Assembly (NCBI GenBank): GCA_029204225.1
Contig: CM055101.1
Location: 38,049,374-38,113,373, forward strand
Direction of reading: 5' to 3'
DNA length: 64,000 nucleotides
Origin: Diphasiastrum complanatum
Lineage: Eukaryota > Streptophyta > Lycopodiopsida > Lycopodiales > Lycopodiaceae
Positions 1 through 11,328 of the stretch are shown here, in pieces. The position numbers and the translations under genes are program-made. Each line of letters begins with the position of its first letter. Positions within the stretch are counted from its first letter, which is position 1. A model generated the notes under the pieces. That model was given only the letters and a program-made list of their open reading frames with translations. It searched no databases and had not been told where the DNA came from.

Positions 1-90
1 TTGAAAATCAGACATTATTCATCTTGATATAACGAAAATGTAAGGTAGCTTCTGAATCAAGTATTACCTCCTGTGTGTCAGGTGTTGAGA

Positions 91-723
91 CTATGCATAC
101 ATGTCTGCACAAATGTAGATGATCGAATTACCATGATTCGACTGTTCTTCGCCCATCTTTGAGCTCTTTGGCTTCTCAACATAGAAGGAACTATTATTGT
201 CCTCTAGTATACTTTGAATTGATTTGTTTCTTGGGTTCAGGCGACAATTCATGGCTACATGACCCTTCTTGTGATAGTAGATACACTCCATTTTTGGATT
301 AAGCCAACATGAATCGACAGTATGTCCTTCGCGTTTGCATCTCATGCATGTCTTCTTGTCTCCACTCTGTTGTTTCGACCTTCCTTTGTTCTTCCATTTG
401 CCTTTGCTGGTTCCTTCTGCTTACTAATCACGGTCCTGCTTTCGATCTGACTCCCTCTAAGGCTTGAATTGTTTCTTTTTCTTCTCCTTGTTGTTGTAAA
501 GATCTTGGTCAGAAGCATCTTTTTGATCAAGGGGCTCTCGAGCCTCGACTTTTTTTCGAATCTTGACAATTGCCTTTTCAGGCATCATTATGGGATCCTT
601 TGCTAGCAGTGTTTTGGTTGTTTGGAAGGATCTAGGTAAGGCTCTCAATAGATAAGTGAGCTGCTTCTCTGTTGACACTGCATTTTCTGCTCCAGAATTG
701 TATAGTGAAAGGAAGCTCTGCAA
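91..723 (-). pseudogene. Ty1/copia gag relic (family C1, copy 1)
   Basis: Minus-strand reading gives two gag pieces in different frames. The upstream piece (457-723) carries a UBN2-type gag segment with EKQLTYLLRALP. The downstream piece (91-345) carries two zinc-knuckle-like motifs: CKREGHTVDSC, and CIYYHKKGHVAMNC in which the second cysteine of CX2C is a tyrosine. Gag would coat the element RNA and assemble the particle. The frame break and lost cysteine show a dead copy. The same gag family recurs at 19470-19924 and 40380-40968, also on the minus strand. The upstream half of gag is missing: the match stops at 723 next to a GAAAC-rich stretch. Confidence 0.8.
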
Positions 724-934
724 TGAAACGAAACGAAACGAAGCGAAGAGAAACTAGACAAAAGAGAAAAATTCACGAAAAGATTAATCAGGCTTTGTAA
801 TGAGACGAAACGAAATGAAACTAGACAAAACGAAACTTAAATGAGCTCTAAAATTGATTTATGCTTATAGCCAAGTAATCGGGAAGCAAAATGAAGCGAA
901 AACTCGAAGCAAAAGCATTCACAAATAAAATCAG
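724..934. repeat. GAAAC-rich degenerate repeat
   Basis: Short repeats of the type CGAAACGAAAC occur twice (about 724-770 and 800-835), separated by unrelated AT-rich sequence. They lie between the gag relic and an LTR fragment and may derive from the tandem-repeated part of the C1-family LTR, which has a similar purine-rich composition on the minus strand. No coding content is seen. Confidence 0.5.
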
Positions 935-1065
935 ATCGTGTGGAATTCAGATATGATTGCTGGTCACTGTCGCCTATATCATTCCTACAATCCTCCAGAA
1001 TGTAGACAGACACTGCTGATCTACGTTATAGATTATTATAGCATTCAACAAAATCAAACCAATGT
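935..1065 (-). repeat. Copia family C1 LTR fragment
   Basis: This stretch, including the phrase TCCTCCAGAATGTAGACAG, closely resembles parts of the two better-defined LTRs of the same family at 20047-20515 and 41085-42145. It is the end nearest the internal region in a minus-oriented element. It is a fragment only; the PBS that should adjoin it is missing. Confidence 0.6.
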
Positions 1066-1129
1066 GCGTTCAACGGAGACGATTTCCACATGCAAAATTT
1101 CAAGATGAGGATGATCCTGATAAAAAACG

Positions 1130-2386
1130 AGCATGGGGATACATCAATGGTTCTCTAGCCAAAATGATGGAACATGAAATGCTACCAGCATGAGAAGAAA
1201 AGGATGGCAAAGCTCTTGCCATTAAGAAGAAAACTTCAAGGACAAGAAGACGGAGGCTGAGCAGTCAGATTCAACACAATTGCAACAACCGTAAAACAGT
1301 CGACAACAACAACTTGCCAGAACAAACTATTTTGCAAATACTGCAAAAGTTCCAATCATGACGTCAAAGACTATTGGATTCTCAAGCACAACGAAGCCAA
1401 AAAAGAAGATTCAGCAGCAGCAAGAAGGAGGCTTTGACTCTGTCAAAAATTTCCAAGAAGATGAAAAGGTGCTGATGGTACAAGATGAACCCAATACAGA
1501 TGCCATTGATTGGTATCTTGATTTCGGTGCTTCTTACCACATGACACCATGTAAATTTCTATTTGAAGATCTCACACTAGCACATTCAAAGTATGTTTAC
1601 TTCGGTGACTCAAGTGCACTGCAGATTGGAGGCAAAGTGCCTCTACCTTTCAAATGGTGAATTAACCTTGCTTAAGGATGTATTGTATGTACCCAAACTG
1701 ATAAAGAATTTACTGTCATTCAACAAGCTTATTGATCATGGCCGTAGAGCCTTTCTCGATTCAAATCAATGTACCATTTTGGATAAGAATAGTAATGAAG
1801 TCCTCTCTGCACACATTGAAAGAAATTTATATATCTTGAGTCATGAATATGCACTTACTACTTCTGTGAGTAATTATGATGCTCATGTTTGGCATCAAAG
1901 ATTAGGTCATTTAAACATGAGGTCTATCTTGTACATGCATCATAATAGCTTGGTCAAGGATCTGAATATTACTATTGTCTCTAGGAGAAATCAACCTGTT
2001 TGTGAAAATTGCTCACTAGGAAAACAACCTAGAACTAAATTTTCTAGGGGACAAGCCAAAAGAGCTAAGTCCATTCTTGAATTAATCCATAGTGATCTAT
2101 GTGGTCCTATGAGCATGTCCTCTTTGGGCCAAGCCAAGCCTTATATTTCATCACATTTACTGATGACTTCTCCCTATTTACCAGAACTACATTCATAAAG
2201 AACGAGTCTAAGGCCTTTAGCTATTTTAAGGAGCTCAAACAATTCACTGAGACTCAAATTGTTCAGAAGATCAAGATCGTGCTATCTGATTCAGGGGGAG
2301 AGTACATGTTTGATGAAATGGCAGACTACTTAACTTCATGCGGCATGCACCATTATCAATTCACTACAAGCTATACTCCACAATAG
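1130..2386 (+). pseudogene. Ty1/copia gag-protease-integrase relic (family C2, copy 1)
   Basis: Plus-strand copia polyprotein remains in several frames. Order: a lysine/glutamine-rich gag tail; a zinc knuckle CKYCKSSNHDVKDYW (about 1333-1378) whose last cysteine is a tyrosine; the protease segment WYLDFGASYHMT (canonical D-S-G-A has become D-F-G-A); the GAG-pre-integrase domain with WHQRLGHLNMRS and CENCSLGKQ; then the integrase start with HSDLCGPM and, in another frame (2099-2386), FTDDFS and SDSGGEYM. At least three frameshifts are needed to join the domains. A second copy of the same family lies at 49020-50742. Confidence 0.85.
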
Positions 2387-2424
2387 AATGGAATAGCAAA
2401 ATGAAATAATCAAACCTTGTTGTC

Positions 2425-2710
2425 TTCAAACTAAAGCTCAAGACAGATGGATCAATATCCAAATGGAAAGCTTGTTTAGTGATTAAAAGTTATGAACAAG
2501 TTTATTGAATATATTACACTGACACCTTCTGTCCAGACGGTAAAACATCAATCTATTTGCACATTACTGGCTATAGCTGCTATAGAGGATCTGGACATTC
2601 ATCAGATGGACATCTAGACGACATTCCTTCACGGATACATACAAAAAGAAATTTTTATCTATCAACCAGAAGGTTATGTCCTTCAAGGCCAAGAGCATTT
2701 GGCATGTTTT
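2425..2710 (+). pseudogene. Copia reverse transcriptase N-terminal relic
   Basis: Translation in two frames shows KLKTDGSISKWKACLV, then IHQMDI, FLHGYIQKEIFIYQPEGYV and VLQGQEHL. This is the amino-terminal part of a copia reverse transcriptase, before the YVDD box. There is a frameshift near 2545 and in-frame stops, one where MDI is followed by TAG. It follows the integrase remnant above, with most of the integrase core and linker lost, so it is probably the same element. Homology ends near 2705. Confidence 0.75.
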
Positions 2711-5700
2711 TGAGAACTTAATACTGTTGTTTTTGTGTTAAGCCGTAATAATCGGTTAAAATTTTATTAAACCGATCTTGACAAAATAATGGTAGTGGTT
2801 TAGTTCTCCAGGCAAGTACCCAGTTAGTGGAATTTTGCGTTCCTGGTACTGTGCTTTTTATCGATTTAACTCTAGAATAGGAACATTCCCAATAAATTGA
2901 GTTAAACGGTAATTTGTATGGTTCTTCCTTTTCGACCTCAAAGCTACACCGATGGGTTATCCTAAAAGATTTGGATCTTTAGGATTGAGGAAACTAAAGC
3001 TTTTCAGATACTTGTTAAAGTGAATGAATGGAATAAGGTCGTAATTTTTGGGAGGTAGCTCTATATTCGATAAAAAAACAAGTGTATCGAATATCGTAAA
3101 GAATACCCGGAACCAAATTTTATTGATTTTCCATTGATTCTGGCAACTTTAACGAAGTAATGAAAATGAACTTTTGTGGTCAAAAGGGAAGTAGCCTAGT
3201 TACTTGTGTCAATGGAATTTCTGGGGACCTTCGCTAAAAAGAATTTTCAAGTGACCGAAAAATCTAAGGGAGGAAGAACATGAGACGCCTGAGTAGGTAA
3301 ATGTGATAGTGTTGTGTAATTTGGGTTGGTTAAGAATCCCTGTAAGGAAATTGCATAACACCCATTTTTTGAATTCATTAAGTTGAATTTATTTTGAATA
3401 TCTATAGGACCATGAGTTGACCCTATTTTGTTATGGAAATTGTGGCATGGAACGAGAATGACATTTGGTTCACATTTGTACTGTAAAGAACCTTATTCCT
3501 AAGAGTTGTAACTCTCAGATGGTAGGAATTCGAAGTATAGTACCAACCAGATGGGTTGTTTTATGTGATGGTAAAGCCATGTGCGAATTCTTGTTAAATC
3601 ACAATTTTGAATTGGATTATTGCGATCCATTAGGAACAAATTTGGGGGTACTCCGGTATTTGGTGGAATGGATATGTGCATATCTGGTATTGGAAATTCA
3701 TATAGAGGTTTTAGATCTCTAGATTATCAAATAATGCAATTTAGTGATCTTCTTGAAGGAATTGAATTCCTTGTACCATTTCAAATTTAGATATTGGGTA
3801 TCTATTGGTATACTTTAGCTATATTGAATTTTTCCATTTGGTTTTAAAGAATAAACTTAGGTCATTTCGACTGTATATGAACGAGGTTTCTCGTCCAAAC
3901 TGGGGTCAATGCCTAGTCGTATTCTTAGATGATATAGTCATCTACTGTGGAAACTTAAGGTAATGGAGAATTCAATAGTTGGAAGGATCTTTCTGGAAAA
4001 TGGTTGAAGATTGGGCCCTATATTGGATATAGGATGGTCAGATAGTTTTTATGATTTTCTGATGATCGGATCTAAAAGCAAAGGATTTTCTTGGAGAGAA
4101 AATTGGTGGTATGGGACACCAGTGATTTCAAAGAGAAAATTCTTGTGTGAGAATGATCTGTAGGCCAGTGGGTAGTATTTACATTAATAGTAATGCTAAC
4201 AGTTGAAACCATTAGTTAATACTTATTTAGGGTATTTGGAGAGATTATGAGATATAGATCCGGATCCTTCAAAGGTATCTCATAAATTCCAAATCGGAAA
4301 CCCTTAAAAGCTATTTTTCTTTTAATTTTAAACCTCTACTTTTTAGAAATTTCTTATATACGACACAATTGGATTGAGATTCATATAATTCCTTCCAAGG
4401 TAGAACTAGGTTCTGAAGGACTGTTAAAGTTATATGAATTCATCCTTCCATTTCAGGTTTGTGAATATAGCTCAAAATCAATTGATGTTTTCATTTGATT
4501 AAGTGGAATTTAGACTTCCTGAGCCCAAATTATTATCTCTATTTGATATTGATTATTGAGTGTAGTGTTTCTATCACTCGGGATAAAATATTTTATGATT
4601 TTAAGGAAAAAGTACGGTTTGTAATAGTATTGAATACTCATTACTGACTTTTTTGAATATTTGATATCTTATATGTTGTCTCCTGGAAACTTTTTAATGA
4701 AAATTGTGAAAAAAAAAATTAAAAGGGGGAGAAGAAAATGATAGGAATCAGACTTTCATGGGATCAACCAGTTGCATAGATTTCTTTTGTGGACTCCAGT
4801 TTGTGTGCAATGGTGGAACTATCTAGAGGAATAGAGAAAATCTCTATTGATTATTTTGAATAATCTGGAACTAGAGGAGATTTGGGGGTTTTTGAGCTAT
4901 GAGATATTCATGAATATGGGAAGTAGTGCTAAAGATTGAATTAAAATTCACTGATTGGCTACCAAGTACCATTTAGTTATGGATTGGATCAGTGGAATAA
5001 AGCTTTAATCTGAACCTTTTGTCCAAAAATGTCTATATAAGTCAGCCTAATCTTAGTTTGTGCACTAAGATATGAAGTAGGTTGAAGGAATTTTGTTGAT
5101 AAAAGTATGATGGTTGGAAAACTTGTGATGTGGAATTCTTCACTTCGAAGATTTCTCAGATATGTTATTTACTCAAGAGAAATAGAATCTTCTGTAGCTG
5201 AGTTACAAGATTCTCAGTGAGATATGTGAGTGACATATGCGAATTTTGGAGGAATCTGCCGGTGATTGATATATGTGTTTATGTACTGGGTTATGGTGGG
5301 ATTATTCTCATATGTGCACGATTAATCTTGTGTGGATCTACTATGTATTCCTGGTTACTAAGGTTATCTGGTGCACTTAACCTAGTTGTTGAACATAGAC
5401 ATGTGATCAAGTATTGTGTTTTACAATTACTTGCAGAGTTAACAGATCTGTTCTGTTAGATCTATTGGTTAACTTAAAATAATTTGGATAATTGATCTAA
5501 ATGTGGTGTTATACTAGTATTGATAAGATCTGCACCTAGACATTTAAGATTTCTAAATCATGAGCAATTAACTTGAGAAATTGATTTACTCCTGTGGAAG
5601 TTAATTGGTAAAACGGACAGTGTGAAGAGAATTCACCAAAAACTGTTTGTTTTGCGCGTATTGCTTGTAAGACACATAATTTATGAGTCATTCAGATTCC

Positions 5701-6978
5701 TTAAGGAATTGTGTGCATAGGGTACTGGTTTCTTGGATGAGTATTTCTCAGTTGAGTAATAGACTTGATTCATTAGTGATAGTATCCTAGAGAGCTCAAT
5801 TAGATATCGAATCCTAATGGTGTTAAGAATGTAAACTGAATTTTGGGAATTCGGTAGAACTTTGTAATCTCTAGATGTTGTTCTAGGAGCTTGTATAAAG
5901 TTTATATTGTTAAAAATGAATGTTATAATAGTCTTTAATTACTTGGATGATTGTAGAATTTGGAACTCATAATCTGATTAAGAATCAAATTGGAAGAATG
6001 TTCTTAAAATCCAGTATTTTTTTCTTCTGGAAAAGATTTTAGAATGATTCTTATATTTCCTGAGTTGTATGTTGTGCATATACTCCAATATCTTTCAGTG
6101 ATTAAGTATGATTTTAGAATCATGAGAATTATGATTGACGAATCATAAGATTATAAATGTTTATGATTGATGGATCATAAATTGATACTTAAAGGTCATT
6201 TGAAGATTATAAGAAAATGTGAAAATTCTTAAGATGTGAGTTAAGGATTTAGATCTGTTGGCTGAACTCTAAATTTCCTTACTCGAGCACATACTTGAGA
6301 TTGTGTGGATCTCACGGGCATTTTCATTAAGTATTTGTTTACTTATGCCAGAATTTGCTTACTTTACAGATTGTAGTTTATAAGTGCTTGTGTACAAAGT
6401 TCAGTCTAAATCTCCAGTTTTGTAGGAGACAAATAAATCTATCAAGATACAGATAGATGCTGATTTCTTGCATATGATGCTAGAAATGGGGTTGTTAACT
6501 CATTAGAGTAACTACAGTACTCTGGTTTGATTTATGATTGTCTGAGACTTGATGGATCTCCTAGAGATTTTAGATGACTGAATTGTGATATTTTGATATT
6601 CTTAAAATATTTGTACCAAAAAGCCTTATTTTCTACAAGAGTTTGAAATGGAATTTCTTTAGCTTTTGGATTTGATCTCTGAAATAAAGAAGTTAATTGT
6701 CTAGTGGTTCATGTAATTAGGATTACATGAAGGTGATGAACTTTTGTTTTGGAGTAGATCAACCCATCTGGAAGATTTATAGCTTCGTGTATCTTTTGGA
6801 ATTTGAATTGGTACTCATGAGTAGAGGCAAGCAATTAAAGAATTGTTGCATCTCTGAGTGCTTATTAAAATGGAAAGATTGGACTAAGAATAATGATTCA
6901 TGGTAAAGAATTGGAAGCTTAAGGAATAGTTTTTCTTTTTTCCGTTCCGAGGATAGAACCTGTTTAAGGGAGGAAGAA
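2711..6978 (+). pseudogene. Highly decayed Ty3/gypsy chromovirus internal region
   Basis: No long frame survives, but gypsy landmarks occur in order on the plus strand. At about 3700-3740 a DLRSGYHQI-like segment is off by single-base changes. At about 3833-3850 there is a PFGF remnant of the MPFGL motif. At about 3915-3945 VFLDDIVIY is the RT catalytic YxDD-type box. At about 6840-6910 an SECLLKWKD-like segment recalls the chromodomain end seen intact at 10830-10919. The relic ends in a polypurine tract (AAGGGAGGAAG, 6966-6976) just before an LTR start. Substitutions and small indels dominate, so the insertion is old. The first kilobase (2711-3500) has no recognisable domain and its assignment is by position only. 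Confidence 0.6.
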
Positions 6979-7503
6979 TGTTATGGCCATATTCGGATAA
7001 GGACTTGGAATAGTCCTAATATCGTAGACCAGCCCTCCAGTGTTCGAGTTTATTGGTCACGCCTAGACTTTATTCCACGTCGAGGCCTGTTGGTGACTAG
7101 TAAGTTTGAGAGGACCCAGACACTCTAATTGAGACATATGGAGTAGTGCATGTACATGTGACTGATATAGGCAGGAGGTATGCATGAAGAGTTGTGACCT
7201 ATTTATAGTTGACCTGCATGGAGATTGCATGTGCTCATTCATAGGATCCTACTCTCTATATATTGAGGTAGTGATTATTCCGTCGATGACTTGGTCTAGG
7301 TTACCTGATGAGCTCTTCTCCTCTTGCTGTCACATTGGCATAGCTTGGGGGCTAGATCCAGGAGGATTCTCCAGGAGAGATCTAGGATTGGTTGGGTGGT
7401 TTTGCTCCACAGTCTCTCTTGTGTTTTCCTATCCTCATCTTAGGGGATTGTCCCTAGTGGTCTTTACAGACAGCTACACCTATAGGGGTTGACTAGTAGC
7501 TAC
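6979..7503 (+). repeat. 3' LTR of the decayed chromovirus
   Basis: It starts with TGTTATGG immediately after the polypurine tract. It shares phrases with the second chromovirus LTR at 10940-11328: a CTCTATATATTG stretch, CTTGGGGG, and GGTTGGGTGGTTT followed by TCTC. The right boundary near TAGCTACA (7503) is a guess from the terminal CA. Open frames inside it (for example 7184-7492) are not taken as genes. Confidence 0.55.
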
Positions 7504-7507
7504 AAGG

Positions 7508-7705
7508 TTGGTTAACAAGGATAAAGTAAAAAGGTTCCTTGACCTAGGCACATACTATTTTGGCAAAAGGCAATCTAAGGGAAGAGCCACTTGGGAAAAG
7601 CAACAAAAAGACAAACTTGAGAAGCGTGAAAATATAAGCTTCAAGGTTGTTAAACCCAAAGAACATCCTATTTGGAGGAGGGGAGCAAATTGGAGGATCT
7701 ACTAA
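7508..7705 (+). CDS. Small unidentified open frame, 65 residues
   Basis: The product is lysine/arginine-rich and reads through WEKQQKDKLEKRE and ends near WRRGANWRIY. I do not recognise a domain. It lies just after the chromovirus LTR. Its stop is followed by TAAGGGAGGGACATGTGGC, which looks like a polypurine tract plus LTR start, so this could be the tail of another retroelement polyprotein instead of a gene. Low confidence. Confidence 0.2.
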   Translation: MVNKDKVKRFLDLGTYYFGKRQSKGRATWEKQQKDKLEKRENISFKVVKPKEHPIWRRGANWRIY

Positions 7706-7724
7706 AATAGGTAAACCCTAATAA

Positions 7725-8350
7725 GGGAGGGACATGTGGCAAGGAAGGTATGCCAAATGCATGACAATTGGCAAAATGTCATGTTGAAGGGCAACTCTTG
7801 GAGTTTGGCTATAAAAGAGAGTCCACTCTGTGTGTTGAAGATATAAGTTGATGTATCTTATTATGGATGGATTTTTGAATTCTTGCCAAGTTCATAATGA
7901 AGAAGTCTACTAGTATTGGAAATCTTTCTTTGATTATGGAAATATGTGTATCCCTCATGCTATGCCATGTTGATAGCTTCATCGAATTATTTCAAACGGA
8001 AAATAATTCATCTTTCACCATTTCCATTCTCAAGGAGTGAAACAAGTTTCACCATCATCCTGCCATTTCACTCATTCCATTGCTGAATATGAGAGGGATT
8101 TAAGTATTAGTGTCGTTAGAGCACGAGAGGCATTGGAGTATGAAAAATTGATGGAAAGTGAAAGGGTTCCTTACAGTTCTATCTTTACCATTGATTAGAA
8201 GAGTATGTGGATTTGTGATTAAATAATGATTCTTTGAGAGTTGTATGAAGGGTGGAGGTGAATTTTTGAGTCATTGAGAAAGGTTCTATTGCTTGAGCTT
8301 GTACTGCAAAGCTCTATCTTATCTAAGTTTCTTGGTCTTTCAAAGCATAG
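7725..8350 (+). repeat. Possible LTR with TATA box
   Basis: A purine tract (AAGGGAGGGA, about 7722-7731) is followed by TGTGGCAAGG. A good TATA box, TATAAAAG, lies at 7810-7817 with a downstream GT-rich stretch, the arrangement of U3-R-U5. No matching partner LTR, PBS or right boundary was found, so the extent is approximate. Confidence 0.3.
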
Positions 8351-9835
8351 TCTGCTCCACTATGAGAAGTACTAACAATAATGTGTTTTGTTCTGAGCTA
8401 TTTTCATGAAAAAGTCGAGAGTTCAGTTAAGAGATATCTTTTCAAAGGATCTTCAATCGGTTGTAGGCTACCTGTGAAGAACATGCTACTGTTCAACCGT
8501 GGACTCTCCACTACTGTAGAATCTTCATTGGTTAGAGTCGTTGAAGAGCATCCATAATGAACTACCCATGAGAAATATGCAATGATATTACCTTATCAGA
8601 AAAGAGCAATGTTGAAAGTCATCCAAAAAACTTGTTAGAACAATGCTATCAGCGAGTTTTGGTGAGAAGAACATGTATTGATAATTTGTGAAGCAAAGTA
8701 TGTGCCAAGCCTCTGCTTAGGCTAATGCTACCTACAGACCCTTCAAAAACAGGGTTGCTACCATAACTATGAGATATATATCTGCTCAAACCAATAATCT
8801 ACTGTACAAAAACGTGCTCTAACATTTTGTGATCAGATAAGGACTCAAAATCCTACTGTCCATCGCTACACTCGGAGCCCTCTATAAATTACCATCAAAA
8901 AATTAGATGAGAGGCTGAGGCTCTGTTCCATCGCTGACTTCTGGAGTGCATTCAGAGCAGTCAAAGTACATGGCCGTTGTTTCTAATCGCACTTTATGAG
9001 TGCACTTTTGTTGCCAGAAAGCACATTTCTGAGGCATCATACATGTGTTGATGAGTGGTTGTTCTGAATCAACACACCTTTGTTGAAAGTCACAACAATA
9101 AGAGGGATCAATCTCAGTCACAACTAGTGGAGAATTTGCATCACCAACAATTCATAATGAGCATTTGAAGCGAGTTGTCTAGAACCTCACACTTTCCAAC
9201 CTGATCAACACTTTTGCGCAATACACCTCTGATGTCCGTCAATGCCTGATAGATGAAAGAATGCACAAGTGTTAAGGCAATGCAAGAGGAGGCTCTCCAC
9301 ATTCATGACTAGACACCTCTTGTGATAAGCTGGTTTTTCTCAATCAGACCTCAGATTATGTTTCTTCTCAGAATTGCTATCTGTATGATGAATGTAATCT
9401 CAATGGAATGCTTATGATGGTACGTGTGCATGCTTTCAATTATGCATGATGAAGCACTGCCAACAGGTTAGACTAAAGGATGAAGGGATGTAGATGCATG
9501 AAGGGTTGTTAACTACAAGAAATACGATAATGACAATCTGATTGTCCTAGCTTGTATGGGCCTTTGATGTTTAGAAACACGTACTTGTTATTTCATATCC
9601 ACTTGAGTTAACAAGCATGTAGCTTTGCCAAAGTATGTAGAACGTGATGATATGCATGTTGAAAGTTTGAATCGTATCATTACTAGCATGCTAGCTATAT
9701 CACTAGTATCATTGTACATGACATGATTTGAAAAAACCGTTTCCTTGTTGAACGAAAGATGAATAGTCAATTGATACTACTCAATTCTCATGTGTTATTG
9801 ATGGTTGTTATGAAAAGCAAAGTTGAGCAAGCATG
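8351..9835. other. Unassigned non-coding stretch
   Basis: Only short open frames occur (the longest is 72 residues, minus strand, 8903-9121) and none shows a recognisable motif. No repeat partner elsewhere in the window was noticed. Probably old mobile-element or intergenic sequence. Confidence 0.5.
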
Positions 9836-10224
9836 TCATGTATTCTGTATATTTTCGTCTTACAATTTTATGCATCAAGCATAAAGTATATAGTTCGTGA
9901 ACTTTTTTGTGTCGCGTTGTGTAACTTTCCAAATCCAAAAGATTAAACATCTACAACTAATCATGGATTACAAGAGTGACAGATTAGCCACGTTCTAGAG
10001 TACTTCTGTTGATGTCATGATATCTAATCAAATACTTGCACCCCATGGTACTTGGCTGATCTTCTTGGCCCTTTGTGGAGCATGAATGATTTTGTGTCAC
10101 GAAGCAATTTCGTGTCGTGTGTCGTGAAATTGTTTGTGAACATTTTTGTTTCGTGTGTCTTTTCTGTCAAAATCACGGTGGAAGGCTAGCAAAGCTTTGG
10201 CAATAGAAACATTTTATTTCTTCA
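9836..10224 (-). repeat. Copia family C1 LTR fragment, minus orientation
   Basis: It matches the distal part of the LTR at 41085-42145 in order: CATCTACAACTAATCA, GACAGATTAGCCAC, TGATGTCATG, GGAGC and TGTTTGTG phrases, and the terminal AGCAAAGCTTTG...GAAACATTT...CTTCA. The left part of the LTR is missing. Its right end at 10224 directly abuts a gypsy integrase fragment, which suggests insertion into, or rearrangement with, that element. Confidence 0.7.
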
Positions 10225-10919
10225 GGGGATGTATGTTTCTCATTGGAAAGATTATCTCCCATTAGTTGAGTTTGCATATAATAGTAGAAAACATTCTGCT
10301 ATAGGTTATGTTCTTTTATGCTTATGTACGGTTTTCAACCTAAATCTCCAGTAAATGTTGCAATGAAGTCTGAGATCCAGAAGGTTGCGGAGTTTTTGCA
10401 TGATATGCAAGAGATGTTGCAAGTGGCTAAAGATAGTATCCGTGGTGCTGAGAATAGGGCTAAACACTATACTGATCTTAAGAGATCTCCAAAAGATTTT
10501 AAAGTTGATGACTAGGTATAGCTTAGGATTCCAAAAGATTCTAAGACATTACGTACAGGGAAGCATTACAAGCTGTCTATTGTGGACCTTTCAGGATTGT
10601 ACATAGAATTGGTTCTTTGGCATATGAACTTGATCTTCAAGAAAAATCGACTGCACACCCCGTGTTTCATGTAAGTCGTTTGAAACTAAGTTTACATGAT
10701 GGTGATACAGTTGGATCGGATGAGAATTTATCCCATTTGGAAGATTTGTCGCTTAGTATGCCTTTGGAACCTGAGAAAGTGCTTAGAACCAAAGATAAAC
10801 AATTGAGAAATCATTCTATCTCTGAGTGCTTAATTCAATGGAATGGTCGTACTAAGGATGATGATTCATGGGAGAGAGTTGATAGCATAAAGAAGAATTT
10901 TCTGAAGTTTAGCTTCTAA
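10225..10919 (+). pseudogene. Ty3/gypsy chromovirus integrase C-terminus and chromodomain
   Basis: Plus-strand pieces in order: the end of the integrase core, WKDYLPLVEFAYNSRKHSA and MYGFQPKSPVN; a basic linker with AKHYTDLKRSPKDFKVDD followed by TAG; the SH3-like segment HPVFHVSRLKLS; and the chromodomain PEKVLRTK...SECLIQWNGRTKDDDSWE, ending in a stop at 10917-10919. The chromodomain directs integration to particular chromatin. A frameshift near 10313 and a stop at 10513 break the frame. Everything upstream of the integrase core is absent, cut off by the copia LTR at 10224. Confidence 0.85.
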
Positions 10920-10939
10920 GGAAAAGTAACTAATATCCT

Positions 10940-11328
10940 TGTGAGGCCCAGAACACACTAAATGGAGTTTAGACAAGGTAAGAGACAGTGTATGCATGTG
11001 TAGAGTTATCAATAGCAATTCTATGAGTAGTTAGTCCATGCTTAGGACTCTATAGTAGGTGAACATATGTATAGAAAATTTAGGGCTATGCATGGCTATG
11101 TGCCCAAGTGCTTTTGGCTCTATATATTGGGTCCAAACTCACCCTACTCCTCATCATGGTTTTGGATTCATTGCCAGGCTCTCACTCTATATTCCTGCTT
11201 CTTGTTCCTTGGCTTGGGGGTGAGGCTTCTAGAGTTTGATTGGATGCTTCTACTTGGTTGGGTGGTTTCTCCATATTGTGTTATCCATTGTGTTTGTACT
11301 TTGTAAGTAGGATCTAAGGAGCTTCCCT
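10940..11328 (+). repeat. 3' LTR (partial) of the second chromovirus
   Basis: Starting at TGTGAGGCCC 20 bp after the chromodomain stop, this shares several phrases with the LTR at 6979-7503 (GCTCTATATATTG, CTTGGGGG, GGTTGGGTGGTTTC). It ends where the next, minus-strand relic begins. It lacks a clear polypurine tract and the right end is inferred. Confidence 0.5.

Noticed and set aside
7184-7492. 102-residue plus-strand frame
   Set aside because: Lies inside the chromovirus LTR and has no motif.
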